Counted from the stretch's first letter, positions 1 to 10,117 are shown. The stretch is DNA of 50,000 nucleotides from Paulinella micropora (GCA_019918135.1 WBZZ01000599.1:27501-77500); one strand, 5' to 3'. The notes: generated from the sequence alone by a model not told the origin. Translations and numbers: made by a program.

Positions 1-1400
1 TTCAACAAAGCCATAAACGAAAATAAATACCCAGATGCACTCAAAACAACAAAAGTAATTGAACTATACAAAGCAAGTGACACAAGCATGCCAGCCAACT
101 ACAGACCGATATCACTACTACCCATAATAGCTAAAGTGTTTGACACGATAATAACTAAACAAATAATGGACCACCTAACAAAACATAACATAATATCACA
201 CACACAATACGCATTCCGACCTAACTCAAACACAACCATGACAATCCAAACAATAATAAACCAAATACAAAAACATAAAGACAAAGAAGAATTAGTGCTA
301 GCATTGTATGTGGACCTCTCAAAAGCGTACGACACAGTAGAGCATTCAAAGCTACTGAACAAACTTCGGCGAAATTTTAATTTCAACGAAGAAACAGTCC
401 AGTTCTTTGCATCCTACTTCTCGAACCGCACCCAAGAAGTCCACACACAATATGCTAAATCTTACAACGCACCATCACACACGGCATACCACAAGGCAGC
501 ACATTATCAACTACCTTTTTCCTACTCTATATAAATGACATAATCAATATCATACAACAAGGAACAGTATATACATATGCAGACGACACAACACTCATAA
601 TAACATCCAAAACTCCCACAGACCTACAACAAAAAACACAAATAGAAATAACAAAATTAATAAATTACTTCCACTCTAATAACCTAGTACCCAACCCAAC
701 AAAAACAACATACACAATTTTTCATAAAACAAAACAAGATATCACAATAACAATAAACAACCACACCCTCAAGCAATGCCAACATGCAAAACTTCTGGGA
801 ATAACACTACAACACAACCTTAAATATGACCAACACATCAATAACATAATCCGTAAACTCCAACCCACAATCAACTCATTGCTTTATGCTAAAAGATATC
901 TAAACGTAAAAACAATTGAACAATTATACTATATATACCCACACCTCATACAAAACATCTCCATCTGGGGGACGCATGACAACAAAAAGAAATACATACA
1001 ACCACTCATAAAAATACATAAAAAAATAATCAGAATAATTGCAAAAACACATTACCGCGCGCACACCAAACCAATACTAAACCAACTGAAACTACTTGAC
1101 ATCACCCACCTATATACACTCCGTGTATGCATAGAAAATCACCCATTCATTTACCCTAAAAAACACCTCAACAGACCACTCCACAATAACACCTTTACCC
1201 CAATCAATACCATACATTCATACAAAACGCGATACTCAACTAAAAGCAGCCTCTTTGTCAATCACAAAGACCCATATCTCACCAAGATCTTCGCTGATCA
1301 ATGGAAATCAATCCCAAAAAATATAACAGATGAAACAAAAATAAAACCATTCAAAACAGCACTAATGACATACCTACTCAAACATCAACAAACATCATAA
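1..1400 (+). pseudogene. LINE-A copy 1, 3' part of ORF2 (reverse transcriptase), frameshifted
   Basis: This is the C-terminal half of a non-LTR retrotransposon ORF2, entering from the window edge. The RT signatures NYRPISLLP and YVDLSKAYD are readable at 88-534. It aligns base for base with the intact copy at 5100-6518. Near 463 one A is missing relative to copy 2 (tacaacgc against cacaaacgc), so the frame is lost just before the GIPQGS motif and closes at 532-534. The C-terminal part is open again at 879-1400 and lacks two codons near 935 (LYYIYPH against LYYTHIYPH in copy 2). It cannot make a full RT as it stands. Its sense strand is A/C-rich and G-poor, like copy 2. Family assignment is secure; clade (CR1/L2/Jockey-like) is inferred from motif spelling. 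Confidence 0.9.
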
Positions 1401-1421
1401 TATCTATAAATATAAACACTC

Positions 1422-1471
<50 letters not shown>

Positions 1472-1910
1472 GATGGAACAACAAGTTTGCTCCCCTGTCT
1501 GCTACTTGAAGGAGAACTCCCCGGATCAGCCAACGTATATGGTCAACCACACACAGCCCCAACTTCCTCCTCTCTCTTTCACTTTTTCTCACGAAAAAGA
1601 AAAAGAGGGGGGCCGCCAGACATAAACTACTACACTTTTACAATAACATATATATTCATATCATATTATAATATTATCACTACTGAATATATCTAAACAT
1701 AAATATTAATATTAATAATATTAATACTAGATATATATAATACCGAGCCGCTAAATACAAATGTAATATTTTCCTTTAATACGATCAACTGAATAACTAG
1801 GTTTCCACCTTAGATAAAGGTATAACTTACTAGCTATACTTTTCACGTGGACGTTCCCTGAGCCCGATTGTAAAATTGTTCTCTCAATAAAAGCGAAGAA
1901 GAAGAAGGGA
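1401..1910 (+). mobile_element. LINE-A copy 1 trailing region with internal poly(A)
   Basis: No gene. It holds a pure A run at about 1427-1470, a short block with AAGGAGAACTC, an AT-rich stretch at 1620-1745, a conserved block (1792-1866) and AATAAA (1887-1892) followed by GAAGAAGAAG. The same order recurs after copy 2 (6519-7145). I read it as the 3' UTR ending in AATAAA plus a GAA tail. The alternative is that the element ends at the A run and the rest is the 5' leader of the next unit. Confidence 0.65.
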
Positions 1911-1942
1911 GGGAGGGACAGAGGGAGGGAGGGAGGGAGAGA
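1906..1942 (+). repeat. GGGA-rich purine tract at LINE-A junction
   Basis: Tandem GGGA/GAGG units sit directly between the GAA tail of copy 1 and the ORF1 start of copy 2. This leaves copy 2 a leader of only tens of bases, unless the upstream shared region is its 5' UTR. Confidence 0.7.
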
Positions 1943-1955
1943 ACATTGGGCAGTT

Positions 1956-3467
1956 ATGGAGGCCGTCAAAAAACGAAAACAACAAAGTACACCAACAAGA
2001 AGCGAACAAGCCCAAGAACAAGCCCCAAAAATCAACGACGGAGCCAACAGACCTTCCTCTCTCCAAAAAAGAAAAAAGAAAAAAGGCAAAAAAACCAAAG
2101 AAAAAGGCAAGGAAGTGACAAGCGGACTTTCCACCGAATGGGAAGACGAAGAAAGCGATCACGAAGAACAAAGCGACAAGAACGATGCCCCTAGCAAAGC
2201 CAACGAAGCCAACCACGAAGAAAGGGACGACGCCAACCCGCTCAAAACACCAACCAGACCAGCACGAACCAGCGACGTCGACACAGGCAACAACGACAAC
2301 GGACCCGGAGACGCCAACGACGACGTAAAGACGTTACAGCAGAGCATCTCTCAACAACAATTTGGCAACATGCTCGCGCCTCACCTCAACGACATATTTA
2401 AGCAAATAGCAGATAAGATGCAAACTGTACTGGAGCCCTTCAAAGAGGGTATCCGAAAAGACCTCCAAACCATGATCACTGAACAACAAGAGAAGTCAAT
2501 TCATGCAACTGCCAAACTGAGCCAAGACATACTCGACCTGCGCAATCAAACGAGCCAACTCGAAGCCAAGATTAACCAACAAACCGAGAAGCAAACAGAG
2601 GCAAGCAAGAAGCAAGATCAGCGCCTGTCAGAACACCAAACTGAACTCAGCCAGCTCACTGCTACCATGGACTCCATCCGACTAGAGCTCAACGAAACCA
2701 AATCCCAATTCAACAAATGGAAAAATTTGCAAGAGCGCCAAGCAAAAACACCACTCCCTGCTATGCATGGTCAATGGTCTAACAACACAACCGAGTTTCT
2801 CAAATCTCTACAAGCTAACTCACAAACCAATACACATGCACACACATTCAGCGCTAGCCACCCACCAGAACGCAAACAGGCCACAGAAAACCAGAGACAG
2901 AATCAACGAGACCCAACATGCGAACTCAGCATTTCTGGCATACCATACATGCCCAAAGAGAACACTCTGAACATAGTGAAAGCAATGATGAATGCAAAAA
3001 ACATTCCATACCAGGAAGGTGACATCATCAAATGCTTTCGAGCAAAGAGCACAAAACCCAGACGAGAGGAACCCAAACAACCACCTGCTATCATAGTGCG
3101 CTTCAGCACAAACAACATCAAAACCCACTTCAAAAAACACGACCCACTCCAACCACTCACCCACGAAACAGTAGACTGGGCAGGCACACACCTCGTAGAC
3201 CAAACATTCAAAATATTCATCAACGAAAGCCTCCCACCAAACACCCTCATGCTCTTAAAACAGGCAATCAAGCTAAAGAAAGAGCTCATTGAGGCCACTG
3301 GCGCTACCATCTACGTCTGGACCAGAGACGGCGAAGTCTTCTTCAAGGAGCAGACAAAGGAGCACAGGTTGGTAATCAAGACAGAAGAAGACATCAAAAT
3401 CATCAAAGAATTACACATACCCCACAAGCCAAACCAACAGCACAACAACACACCCATGAACATCTAA
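1956..3467 (+). CDS. LINE-A ORF1, coiled-coil RNA-binding protein
   Basis: 503 aa, intact. ORF1 proteins of APE-type LINEs bind element RNA and act as chaperones in the ribonucleoprotein. Residues 1-60 are very basic (KKRKQQ, KRKKKKGKK). Residues 60-125 are acidic. Residues about 130-262 form a long Q/E/L-rich coiled coil. Residues 322-490 look like the C-terminal domain shared by many LINE ORF1s and baculovirus FP proteins (LSISGIP, IIVRF, FINESLPPN, then VWTRDGEVFF). No CCHC zinc knuckle is visible. The start is the first ATG after the GGGA tract (gcagttATGG). The stop TAA is immediately followed by the ATG of ORF2 (TAAATG), suggesting termination-reinitiation. Codon use is less A-biased than in ORF2. 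Confidence 0.88.
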   Translation: MEAVKKRKQQSTPTRSEQAQEQAPKINDGANRPSSLQKRKKKKGKKTKEKGKEVTSGLSTEWEDEESDHEEQSDKNDAPSKANEANHEERDDANPLKTPTRPARTSDVDTGNNDNGPGDANDDVKTLQQSISQQQFGNMLAPHLNDIFKQIADKMQTVLEPFKEGIRKDLQTMITEQQEKSIHATAKLSQDILDLRNQTSQLEAKINQQTEKQTEASKKQDQRLSEHQTELSQLTATMDSIRLELNETKSQFNKWKNLQERQAKTPLPAMHGQWSNNTTEFLKSLQANSQTNTHAHTFSASHPPERKQATENQRQNQRDPTCELSISGIPYMPKENTLNIVKAMMNAKNIPYQEGDIIKCFRAKSTKPRREEPKQPPAIIVRFSTNNIKTHFKKHDPLQPLTHETVDWAGTHLVDQTFKIFINESLPPNTLMLLKQAIKLKKELIEATGATIYVWTRDGEVFFKEQTKEHRLVIKTEEDIKIIKELHIPHKPNQQHNNTPMNI

Positions 3468-6400
3468 ATGAGCACCCAAAATAAACCCCCAGAGCATCTC
3501 ACCCACCCTAACCTCCTCCCACAATCCTTCAAACCATACCTGTCTCTCACTTCAAAAAATAACAAAAATAAAACATATAATAAGAACATAAAAAACAACA
3601 GCAACAATAATAATAAAAATAACAATAACAATAAAAACAACAACACACACAACAATACAATCACAATATACCACACCAACATCCACTCCCTCAAAGCACA
3701 CCATCAAGACCTAATCACACACCTACAACTCCTACCCTTCCAACCAGACATCATCATACTCACAGATAACTACATAACCCAACCAACCAGTAACAACGCA
3801 TTTCCAATCCCTACATACACAGCTAAACATCACATCGACATCTCAATATACTATAAAAGCAACATGCACATTACAATAGTCGATAAACAAACCATATCGG
3901 ACTCATGCAAAACTCCACTAACACTAAGAATATATAATAATAAACTTAAAAACAAACCAATACACACAATAATAGGTATGTATAGACGCCCACTCATAGA
4001 CAAACAATTCATGCATGCATTACAAAATAACATAAACAGCATACTACAGAAAACGCCTACAAGCACAATAACACTAGTAGGTGACATCAACTACAACCTA
4101 CTCGACAACATACATAAACCACACACAGACTTTCAAAACCTAATGGTACACAACAACCTCTACACAACAATAACAAAAGCAACAAGACACGACATGGTCC
4201 ACACAACATCCCACACACTCATAGACATGATAATCACCAACATCAATGCCAACATAGAATCAAACATTATAAGCCCATGCATATCAGACCACCACCCCAT
4301 ATACGCAATAATACACACCCGCACAAGAAAACCAGACACAGACAACACACCCAGACTTACCAAAAACATGTACGACAAAAACAAAGACACAATCCTAGCA
4401 AACCTCAAAACACAGTTAGAATACATCACGCAGGACAACACAGAAAGCAGCGACACAAACCAAAAGTTTAGAGACATACAAACAACAATAACAAAAGTAA
4501 TAGAACACTTCGAACGAAAACCCAAGCAATGCAATAGAAGAAAAAGCTGGTGCAGCCCCATAATAAAGAGGCAAATAAGAAAAAAGCACCTACTATATAA
4601 AAAATGGAGAGATAACCCGACAACAGAAAACAAACAGGCATACAGGACACAGAGGTACAAAGTCGACAAAATAATACACAAAGCCAAAAAAGACGAAATA
4701 ATGAAGACGCTAGAAGAAAATAAAAACAACCCAAAAAAACAACACAGAAAACTCAGAGAATTAGTACCTAACAACAAACCACCGAGAGCGTCACCAACCA
4801 CAATACAGTACAACAACAAAACACACACAGACCCCATAGAAATAGCAAACGCACTCAACGATCACTACATAACAATAGGTAAAAAAACAAGCAACAGCAT
4901 ACCAACAACCGAACACAAACAACAACAAGAAGAGAGAGCGGAAGAAAACAAACAAACACATCCAAGCTTCAAACTACATAACACAACAGAAGACATTGTA
5001 AACAAAACACTAAAAAATATGAACAGAGATAAAGCAGAGGACATATACAAAATAAAACCAACACTTATAAAAGACATGCACGCCTTCCTCACACCTATGC
5101 TTACCAACCTCTTCAACAAAGCCATAAATGAAAATAAATACCCAGACGCACTCAAAACAACAAAAGTAATAGAACTATACAAAGCCAGCGACACAAGCAT
5201 GCCAGCCAACTACAGACCGATATCACTACTACCCATAATAGCTAAAGTATTTGACACAATAATAAATAAACAAATAATGGACCACCTAACAAAACACAAC
5301 ATAATATCACATACACAATACGCATTCCGACCTAACTCAAGCACAACCATGACAGTCCAAACCATAATAAACCAAATACAAAAACATAAAGATAAAGAAG
5401 AGCTAGTACTAGCTCTTTACGTAGACCTCTCGAAAGCATACGACACAGTAGAACATTCAAAGTTACTCGACAAACTTCGACGAAATTTTAATTTCAACGA
5501 AGGCACAGTCCAGTTCTTTGAATCCTACTTCTCAAATCGCATTCAAGAAGTCCACACACAATATGCCAAGTCCCACAAACGCACCATCACACATGGCATC
5601 CCACAAGGCAGCACATTATCCACCACCTTCTTCCTACTCTATATTAACGACATAATCAATATCATACAACACGGAACAGTATATACATATGCAGACGACA
5701 CAACACTTATAATAACGGCAAAAACTCCTACAGACTTACAACAAAAAACACAAACAGAAATAACTAAGCTAATAAACTACTTCCATTCTAATAACCTAGT
5801 ACCCAACCCAACAAAAACAACATACACAATTTTCCATAAAACAAAACAAAATATCACAATAACAATAAACAACCACACCCTCGAGCAATGCCAACACGCA
5901 AAACTCCTGGGCATAACACTACAACATAACCTTAAATATGACCAACATATCAACAACATAATCCGTAAACTCCAACCCACAATCAACTCATTATTATATG
6001 CTAAAAAATATCTAAACACCAAAACAATGAAACAACTATACTACACACACATATATCCACACCTCATACAAAACATCTCCATCTGGGGGACGCATGACAA
6101 CAAAAAGAAATATATACAACCACTCATAAAAATACACAAAAAAATAATCAGAATAATTGCAAAAACACACTACCGCGCACATACCAAACCAATCCTAAAT
6201 CAACTCAAACTACTCGACATCACCCACCTATACACCCTCCGTGTATGCATAGAAAATCACCCATTCATTTACCCTAAAAAACACCTCAACAGACCACTCC
6301 ACAATAACACATTTACACCAATCAATACCATACATCCATACAAAACCCGATACTCAACAAAAGGCAGCCTCTTTGTTAACCACAAAGACCCATACCTCAC

Positions 6401-6518
6401 CAAGATCTTTGCAGATCAATGGAAATCAATTCCAAAACATATAACAGATGAAACAAAAATAAAGCCATTCAAAAAAGCACTAATGACATATCTACTAAAA
6501 CATCAACAAACATCATAA
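3468..6518 (+). CDS. LINE-A ORF2, endonuclease-reverse transcriptase
   Basis: 1016 aa, uninterrupted. It should nick target DNA and copy element RNA there by target-primed reverse transcription. A low-complexity Asn/Lys segment occupies residues 31-63. An APE-type endonuclease follows: NIHSL (71-75), LTDN (98-101, Asp where Glu is usual), GDIN (205-208), LIDMIITN (251-258) and SDHHP (273-277). The RT spans about 575-800: NYRPISLLP (581-589), YVDLSKAYD with the first catalytic Asp at 653, GIPQGSTLS (710-718), and YADD (741-744). The C-terminal 200 residues carry no clear zinc finger or RNase H. Motif spelling suggests the CR1/L2/Jockey side of the LINEs. All key RT residues are present, so this copy could be active, with the endonuclease Glu-to-Asp change as the doubt. 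Confidence 0.92.
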   Translation: MSTQNKPPEHLTHPNLLPQSFKPYLSLTSKNNKNKTYNKNIKNNSNNNNKNNNNNKNNNTHNNTITIYHTNIHSLKAHHQDLITHLQLLPFQPDIIILTDNYITQPTSNNAFPIPTYTAKHHIDISIYYKSNMHITIVDKQTISDSCKTPLTLRIYNNKLKNKPIHTIIGMYRRPLIDKQFMHALQNNINSILQKTPTSTITLVGDINYNLLDNIHKPHTDFQNLMVHNNLYTTITKATRHDMVHTTSHTLIDMIITNINANIESNIISPCISDHHPIYAIIHTRTRKPDTDNTPRLTKNMYDKNKDTILANLKTQLEYITQDNTESSDTNQKFRDIQTTITKVIEHFERKPKQCNRRKSWCSPIIKRQIRKKHLLYKKWRDNPTTENKQAYRTQRYKVDKIIHKAKKDEIMKTLEENKNNPKKQHRKLRELVPNNKPPRASPTTIQYNNKTHTDPIEIANALNDHYITIGKKTSNSIPTTEHKQQQEERAEENKQTHPSFKLHNTTEDIVNKTLKNMNRDKAEDIYKIKPTLIKDMHAFLTPMLTNLFNKAINENKYPDALKTTKVIELYKASDTSMPANYRPISLLPIIAKVFDTIINKQIMDHLTKHNIISHTQYAFRPNSSTTMTVQTIINQIQKHKDKEELVLALYVDLSKAYDTVEHSKLLDKLRRNFNFNEGTVQFFESYFSNRIQEVHTQYAKSHKRTITHGIPQGSTLSTTFFLLYINDIINIIQHGTVYTYADDTTLIITAKTPTDLQQKTQTEITKLINYFHSNNLVPNPTKTTYTIFHKTKQNITITINNHTLEQCQHAKLLGITLQHNLKYDQHINNIIRKLQPTINSLLYAKKYLNTKTMKQLYYTHIYPHLIQNISIWGTHDNKKKYIQPLIKIHKKIIRIIAKTHYRAHTKPILNQLKLLDITHLYTLRVCIENHPFIYPKKHLNRPLHNNTFTPINTIHPYKTRYSTKGSLFVNHKDPYLTKIFADQWKSIPKHITDETKIKPFKKALMTYLLKHQQTS

Positions 6519-6560
6519 TATATGTAACATATGCACACGCGCGAAAAAAAAAAAAAAAAA

Positions 6561-6615
<55 letters not shown>

Positions 6616-6726
6616 GAACACCAAGCTTGCTCCTTTGTCTACTACCTGAAGGAGAACTCTCCGGATCAATCGACGTATATGGTCAACCACGCCCACTCTC
6701 AACTCCCCCCTCTCTCTCTCTTTCTC

Positions 6727-6798
<72 letters not shown>

Positions 6799-7145
6799 TC
6801 TTCTAGATGGAAAAGAAAAGAGAGGGGGGGCCGCCGCACATAAACGACTACACCTTTACAATAACATATATACATAACATAACAACATAATATTAATATC
6901 ACCGCACAATATATCTAAACAGAAATATTAATTTTAATAACTATAATATAATATTAACACTGAGCAGCTGAATACTAATTTAATATCGATATCTTCCTTA
7001 ATACGCTCAACTAGTACTGAATAACTAGGTTTCCACCTTAGATAAAGGTATAACTTACTAGCTATACTTTTCACGTGGACGTTCCCTGAGTCCAATTGTA
7101 AAATTGTTCTCTCAATAAAAATGAAGAAGAAGAAGAAGAAGGGAG
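6519..7145 (+). mobile_element. LINE-A copy 2 trailing region
   Basis: Same layout as 1401-1910: an A run (about 6546-6568), then (GA)n to 6611, a block with AAGGAGAACTC (6650-6660), a long (CT)n (about 6708-6793), an AT-rich stretch, the conserved block at 7021-7100, AATAAA (7116-7121) and a GAA repeat to about 7141. Similarity to the copy 1 region stops in GGGAGGGA, and the flank from 7146 is unrelated. The tracts in both copies have expanded differently. Confidence 0.7.
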
Positions 7146-7298
7146 GGACCGAGAACTCCACCAACAAAATGAATGGTGCAAACCTCCCACCAGAGTTTTC
7201 AATGTTTTCCTTCTGAACGTTACACACAAAACAAAAGATTTCAAGTCAACTCCACTCACTTGCCTCACTGAGAAGGGATTTGGAAGTGGCGTCTTCTT
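7146..7298. other. unique sequence upstream of the candidate gene
   Basis: Moderate-complexity DNA with no ORF or repeat that I recognise. It lies between the LINE-A tail and the TATA box, so it could hold promoter elements. Confidence 0.4.
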
Positions 7299-7304
7299 TA
7301 TAAA
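7299..7304 (+). promoter_or_regulatory. candidate TATA box
   Basis: TATAAA in the context cttctTTATAAAGGGG. It lies about 150 bases upstream of a textbook splice donor (GTAAGT at 7453) and upstream of the exons listed below. The role is inferred from position only. Confidence 0.45.
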
Positions 7305-7329
7305 GGGGACAATTATGAGTGAGGGAGAA

Positions 7330-7452
7330 AGTTGTTTCTCTAGGGAGGGAGGCTGTTTGAGATTTTAATTTGATTTTGGCATAAGTAGTGTATTTGGTTC
7401 TCCTGTTCGCCTTGTCTGTAAAATTTTGTAACAATAAGCTTCATTCTGAAAC
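7330..7452 (+). other. candidate non-coding first exon
   Basis: The transcription start is guessed from the TATA box. The segment ends at AAAC|GTAAGT, the best donor in the region. It contains an ATG at 7315-7317 opening only a 17-codon frame, so I take it as leader. It would splice over a 1-kb microsatellite intron to 8453. Confidence 0.35.
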
Positions 7453-7535
7453 GTAAGTACTTCTTGTATGCCTTTGTTAAAGCTACAGAATCGTTCTTTG
7501 ATACTTGGTTGTCTTGGGCTGGTACTATCTCTTAT

Positions 7536-7735
7536 GTGTGTATGTTATGTGTGTATGTTATGTACGTATGTTATGTATGTATATTATGTATGTATGTTAT
7601 GTATGTATGTTATGTATGTTATGTATGTATGTTATGTATGTACGTTATGTATGTATGTTATGTATGTATGTTATGTATGTATGTTATGTATGTATGAATT
7701 GTATGTATGCATTGTATGTATGTAATATGTATGTA
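7536..7735 (+). repeat. TATG-type microsatellite (intron 1)
   Basis: Interrupted (TATG)n, partly as the 9-mer TATGTATGT with extra TTA. The open frames across it (MYVCYV...) come from the repeat. 7740-7980 is degenerate TG/CA-rich DNA with no gene. Confidence 0.95.
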
Positions 7736-8070
7736 ATCTATCACGGTAATGTACGCGTGGATGCATGTCTTTGCATCTAAGTGCACAAATGTATATGCAA
7801 TGTGTGTCATCGTGCCATCAATATGTATGTATGCATGCATGAATGTGCATCTCTTTTTCAGTATGTATACATTCTTACGTGTGCAATATTTTAGACATGT
7901 GTACATGTGCATATGATTGGTGTGTATATATGCATTAATATGAATACACACTCATATGCACATACATAATATACACCCCGTTGAAGCGAGCTGTCGAACC
8001 TGAGCTTGTACTCAAAAGATACATACATACATACATACATACATACATACATCGTTACACACATATATCA

Positions 8071-8537
8071 CATTTTCACATAGTTGTGCTGCAACAACAA
8101 CATGCCGAAAGGCCAGCCTGTTCTAACTCGTGCAACCCGTCATGTATACATACATCTAATATACATACATGCATTTACTCATGTATACATTTCTATAGCA
8201 TTCTCACATAATTGTGTTGCGACAACAACATACCAAAAGGGGAGCTCGTGCTACTTGCTGGCGAAGATATAAAATATACGTACATACATACACTCATATA
8301 CACACAAAAATAACATTCTCACATAACCACACATATATGCACATACACAACGTAGCCAATGCCGAAAGGAGAACCTGTGCTAACTTGCGCGACCTGAAAA
8401 TATACATACATATATATACTCATTTACACATATGTATAAATAACATTCTCAGACGGTTGTGTTGCGGAAACGAACATGCCGAAAGGGCAGGCCGTGCTAC
8501 CTTGTGCGACCTGTGGGGGAGCTTGCCGAGCTGGCAG
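8071..8537 (+). repeat. four tandem ~125-bp units each carrying an exon-like block
   Basis: Units start at CATT(T/C)TCA at 8071, 8199, 8314 and 8444 (spacings 128, 115 and 130). Each holds TGTGYTGC, an ATGCCGAAAGG-like block (ATACCAAAAGG in unit 2) and a CGTGCTA/CTGTGCTA block, then TACA-rich DNA. In the same frame the blocks read MPKGQPVL, IPKGELVL, MPKGEPVLTCAT and MPKGQAVLPCAT. Only the last continues into an open exon with a good donor. This looks like tandem duplication of a first coding exon, with the upstream copies decaying. Confidence 0.75.
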
Positions 8538-9432
8538 GTGTGTATGTATGTATGTATGTATGTATGTATGTATGTGTATGTATGTATGTATATATGTGTA
8601 TGTATTATGTACGTATGTATGTACGTATGTATGTATGTACGTATGTATGTATGTATGTATTTATGTATGTATGTACGTATGTACGTATGTACGTATGTAT
8701 GTATGTATGTATGTATGTACGCAGCTGCATTTCCGAGCTGCAAGCCGCAGATGAGTGGTCCATCTTTCGAAGAGGAGGGTCTATACAGGTACGACATCAC
8801 GAGTGGAAAATAGCACCACAGAGAGAATGCTCACAAAGATGAGCACATCACCCATGAAAGTGCTCAGGGCGGTTAATTCTGTTGGAAAAATCAAAACATC
8901 ATATTACATCGCTTGTACGTGTTTGATTGACCTTGCTTTTGCGTGCCTGCGCATGTATCTGCCTATGAGCTTGCATCTTTATCCTCTCGTGTTGGGGATG
9001 TCTTGACAGCTACTGCATTTTTCGATCATTCTCTGTATTTCAGTACTTAGATCCTTGATCAATCTGAATGTAAATGTGTGTGATTTCTTTGTATGTATGT
9101 ATGAATGAATGCATGTATGTATGTATGTATGTATGTATGTATGTATGTATGGGTAGTGGCTGGACATACCAGGGACCATTCCAGGACAAGGCGATGAAAA
9201 TGTGCTTAAGGGATTTTTACTCAACTATGTCATCGGAAAGGGAGTGGTGTCCATTGTGCTCGACTACTGGTCACTATGCATGTATGTATTTACATACACA
9301 CACACACATACATACATACATACATACATAGATACACACATGGATACATATTGGTATATATACATATATACATACATACATACATACATGTTTGTATATA
9401 TACATACATACATATATACATATATACATACA

Positions 9433-9466
<34 letters not shown>

Positions 9467-10117
9467 CATACATATATACACGTAGACACACATACACACG
9501 TATGTATGTATGTATGTATGTATGTATGTATGTGTGAGTGTGTACGTGTATATATGTATGTATGTATGTATGTGTGCATTTCCAAGCACGAATAACTCGT
9601 AAGCATATATTGAAATATGTCTTTGTTCTTTGTGTGCAGTGTTCGAGATGCAGTGAGATGTTTTGTGTGTCAATTCAATTTCCAAGACGTTGAGCACTCG
9701 TGCTGTATGCGAGAGCTCTCAGAAGCACGAGAGAGGCATCACATAGATGTAAAGTCGCTCCTTAATCACCAGACAAATAACCAGCCATGCTTCTCGCTGA
9801 GGCTATCATCAGCCTGTTATGTTACACCTCGTCGCAACGGCAAAGAAAAAAGTAACAAAGCCGGCAAAACGAGGCCGGCTATTGGTTTGCGCCGCTTAGA
9901 GCTGGGCGGTGTGACCTTCAATACACCTCGACCGGAGAAAGCCATCACTCCAAAAAGGACTTCTAAACGACAGCAGACCGAATCGCATGTGCGGTTCAAA
10001 AAAAGTTATAGAAGGGAACGCCGCGTTGTTGATGAGTCTTTCTTTAAGCGACACAGAACAATAGATCGAGACAGGAGGGGTGGCACACTCACTCGGAACG
10101 CATCTAATACTCAGTGA
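8476..10117 (+). CDS. candidate spliced host gene, Cys-rich N-terminus and basic tail, function unknown
   Basis: Proposed exons are 8476-8537 (62 nt), 8725-8788 (64), 9157-9281 (125) and 9640-10117 (478). They total 729 nt, or 242 aa plus stop. All introns are GT-AG: donors GTGTGT, GTACGA and GTATGT; acceptors ACGCAG, GGGTAG and GTGCAG. Phases agree at all three joins, and the 125-nt exon is open in exactly the frame needed. The start is ATGCCG with A at -3. Residues 1-45 hold a Cys cluster (PCATCGGAC, then SC). The third exon gives a hydrophobic stretch (FLLNYVIGKGVVSIVL). The last exon has CFVCQFNFQ followed by EHSCC and a long Arg/Lys-rich tail. I recognise no family. The introns are mostly TATG/CATA microsatellites. 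The alternative is chance open frames among repeats, but matched phases plus a downstream poly(A) signal argue against that. Confidence 0.5.
8538..8724 (+). repeat. TATG microsatellite filling intron 2
   Basis: (TATG)n with scattered TACG and TATA variants. It occupies nearly the whole 187-nt interval between the donor GTGTGT and the acceptor GCAG. Confidence 0.95.
8789..9156 (+). repeat. intron 3: unique sequence plus TATG microsatellite
   Basis: 8789-9085 is unremarkable non-repeat DNA. About 9088-9152 is (TATG)n. The acceptor is TAG at 9154-9156. Confidence 0.6.
9282..9639 (+). repeat. intron 4: opposed CATA and TATG microsatellites
   Basis: (CATA)n runs from about 9294 to 9495 and (TATG)n from about 9498 to 9575. 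They are reverse complements, so transcript or DNA could fold into a long hairpin. A pyrimidine-rich acceptor (TTGTTCTTTGTGTGCAG) follows, ending at 9639. Confidence 0.85.

Noticed and set aside
1404..1592. Phe-rich minus-strand ORF over the A run
   Set aside because: Translation of the poly(A) tract of LINE-A.
8071..9150. CRISPR-like regular repeats
   Set aside because: The ~125-bp units contain the microsatellite itself and have no fixed repeat/variable spacer structure; the sequence is eukaryotic.
9074..9331. Reading 9157-9281 in the frame that gives EREWCPLCSTTGHY, a zinc-finger-like string
   Set aside because: This frame does not match the phases of the flanking exons, whereas the WLDIPGTIPG frame matches at both splice junctions.
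7464..9595. Many open frames reading MYVCMYV, YIHTYIHT and similar on both strands
   Set aside because: They are translations of TATG/CATA microsatellites, open in all frames because the repeat has no stop, and carry no protein signal.
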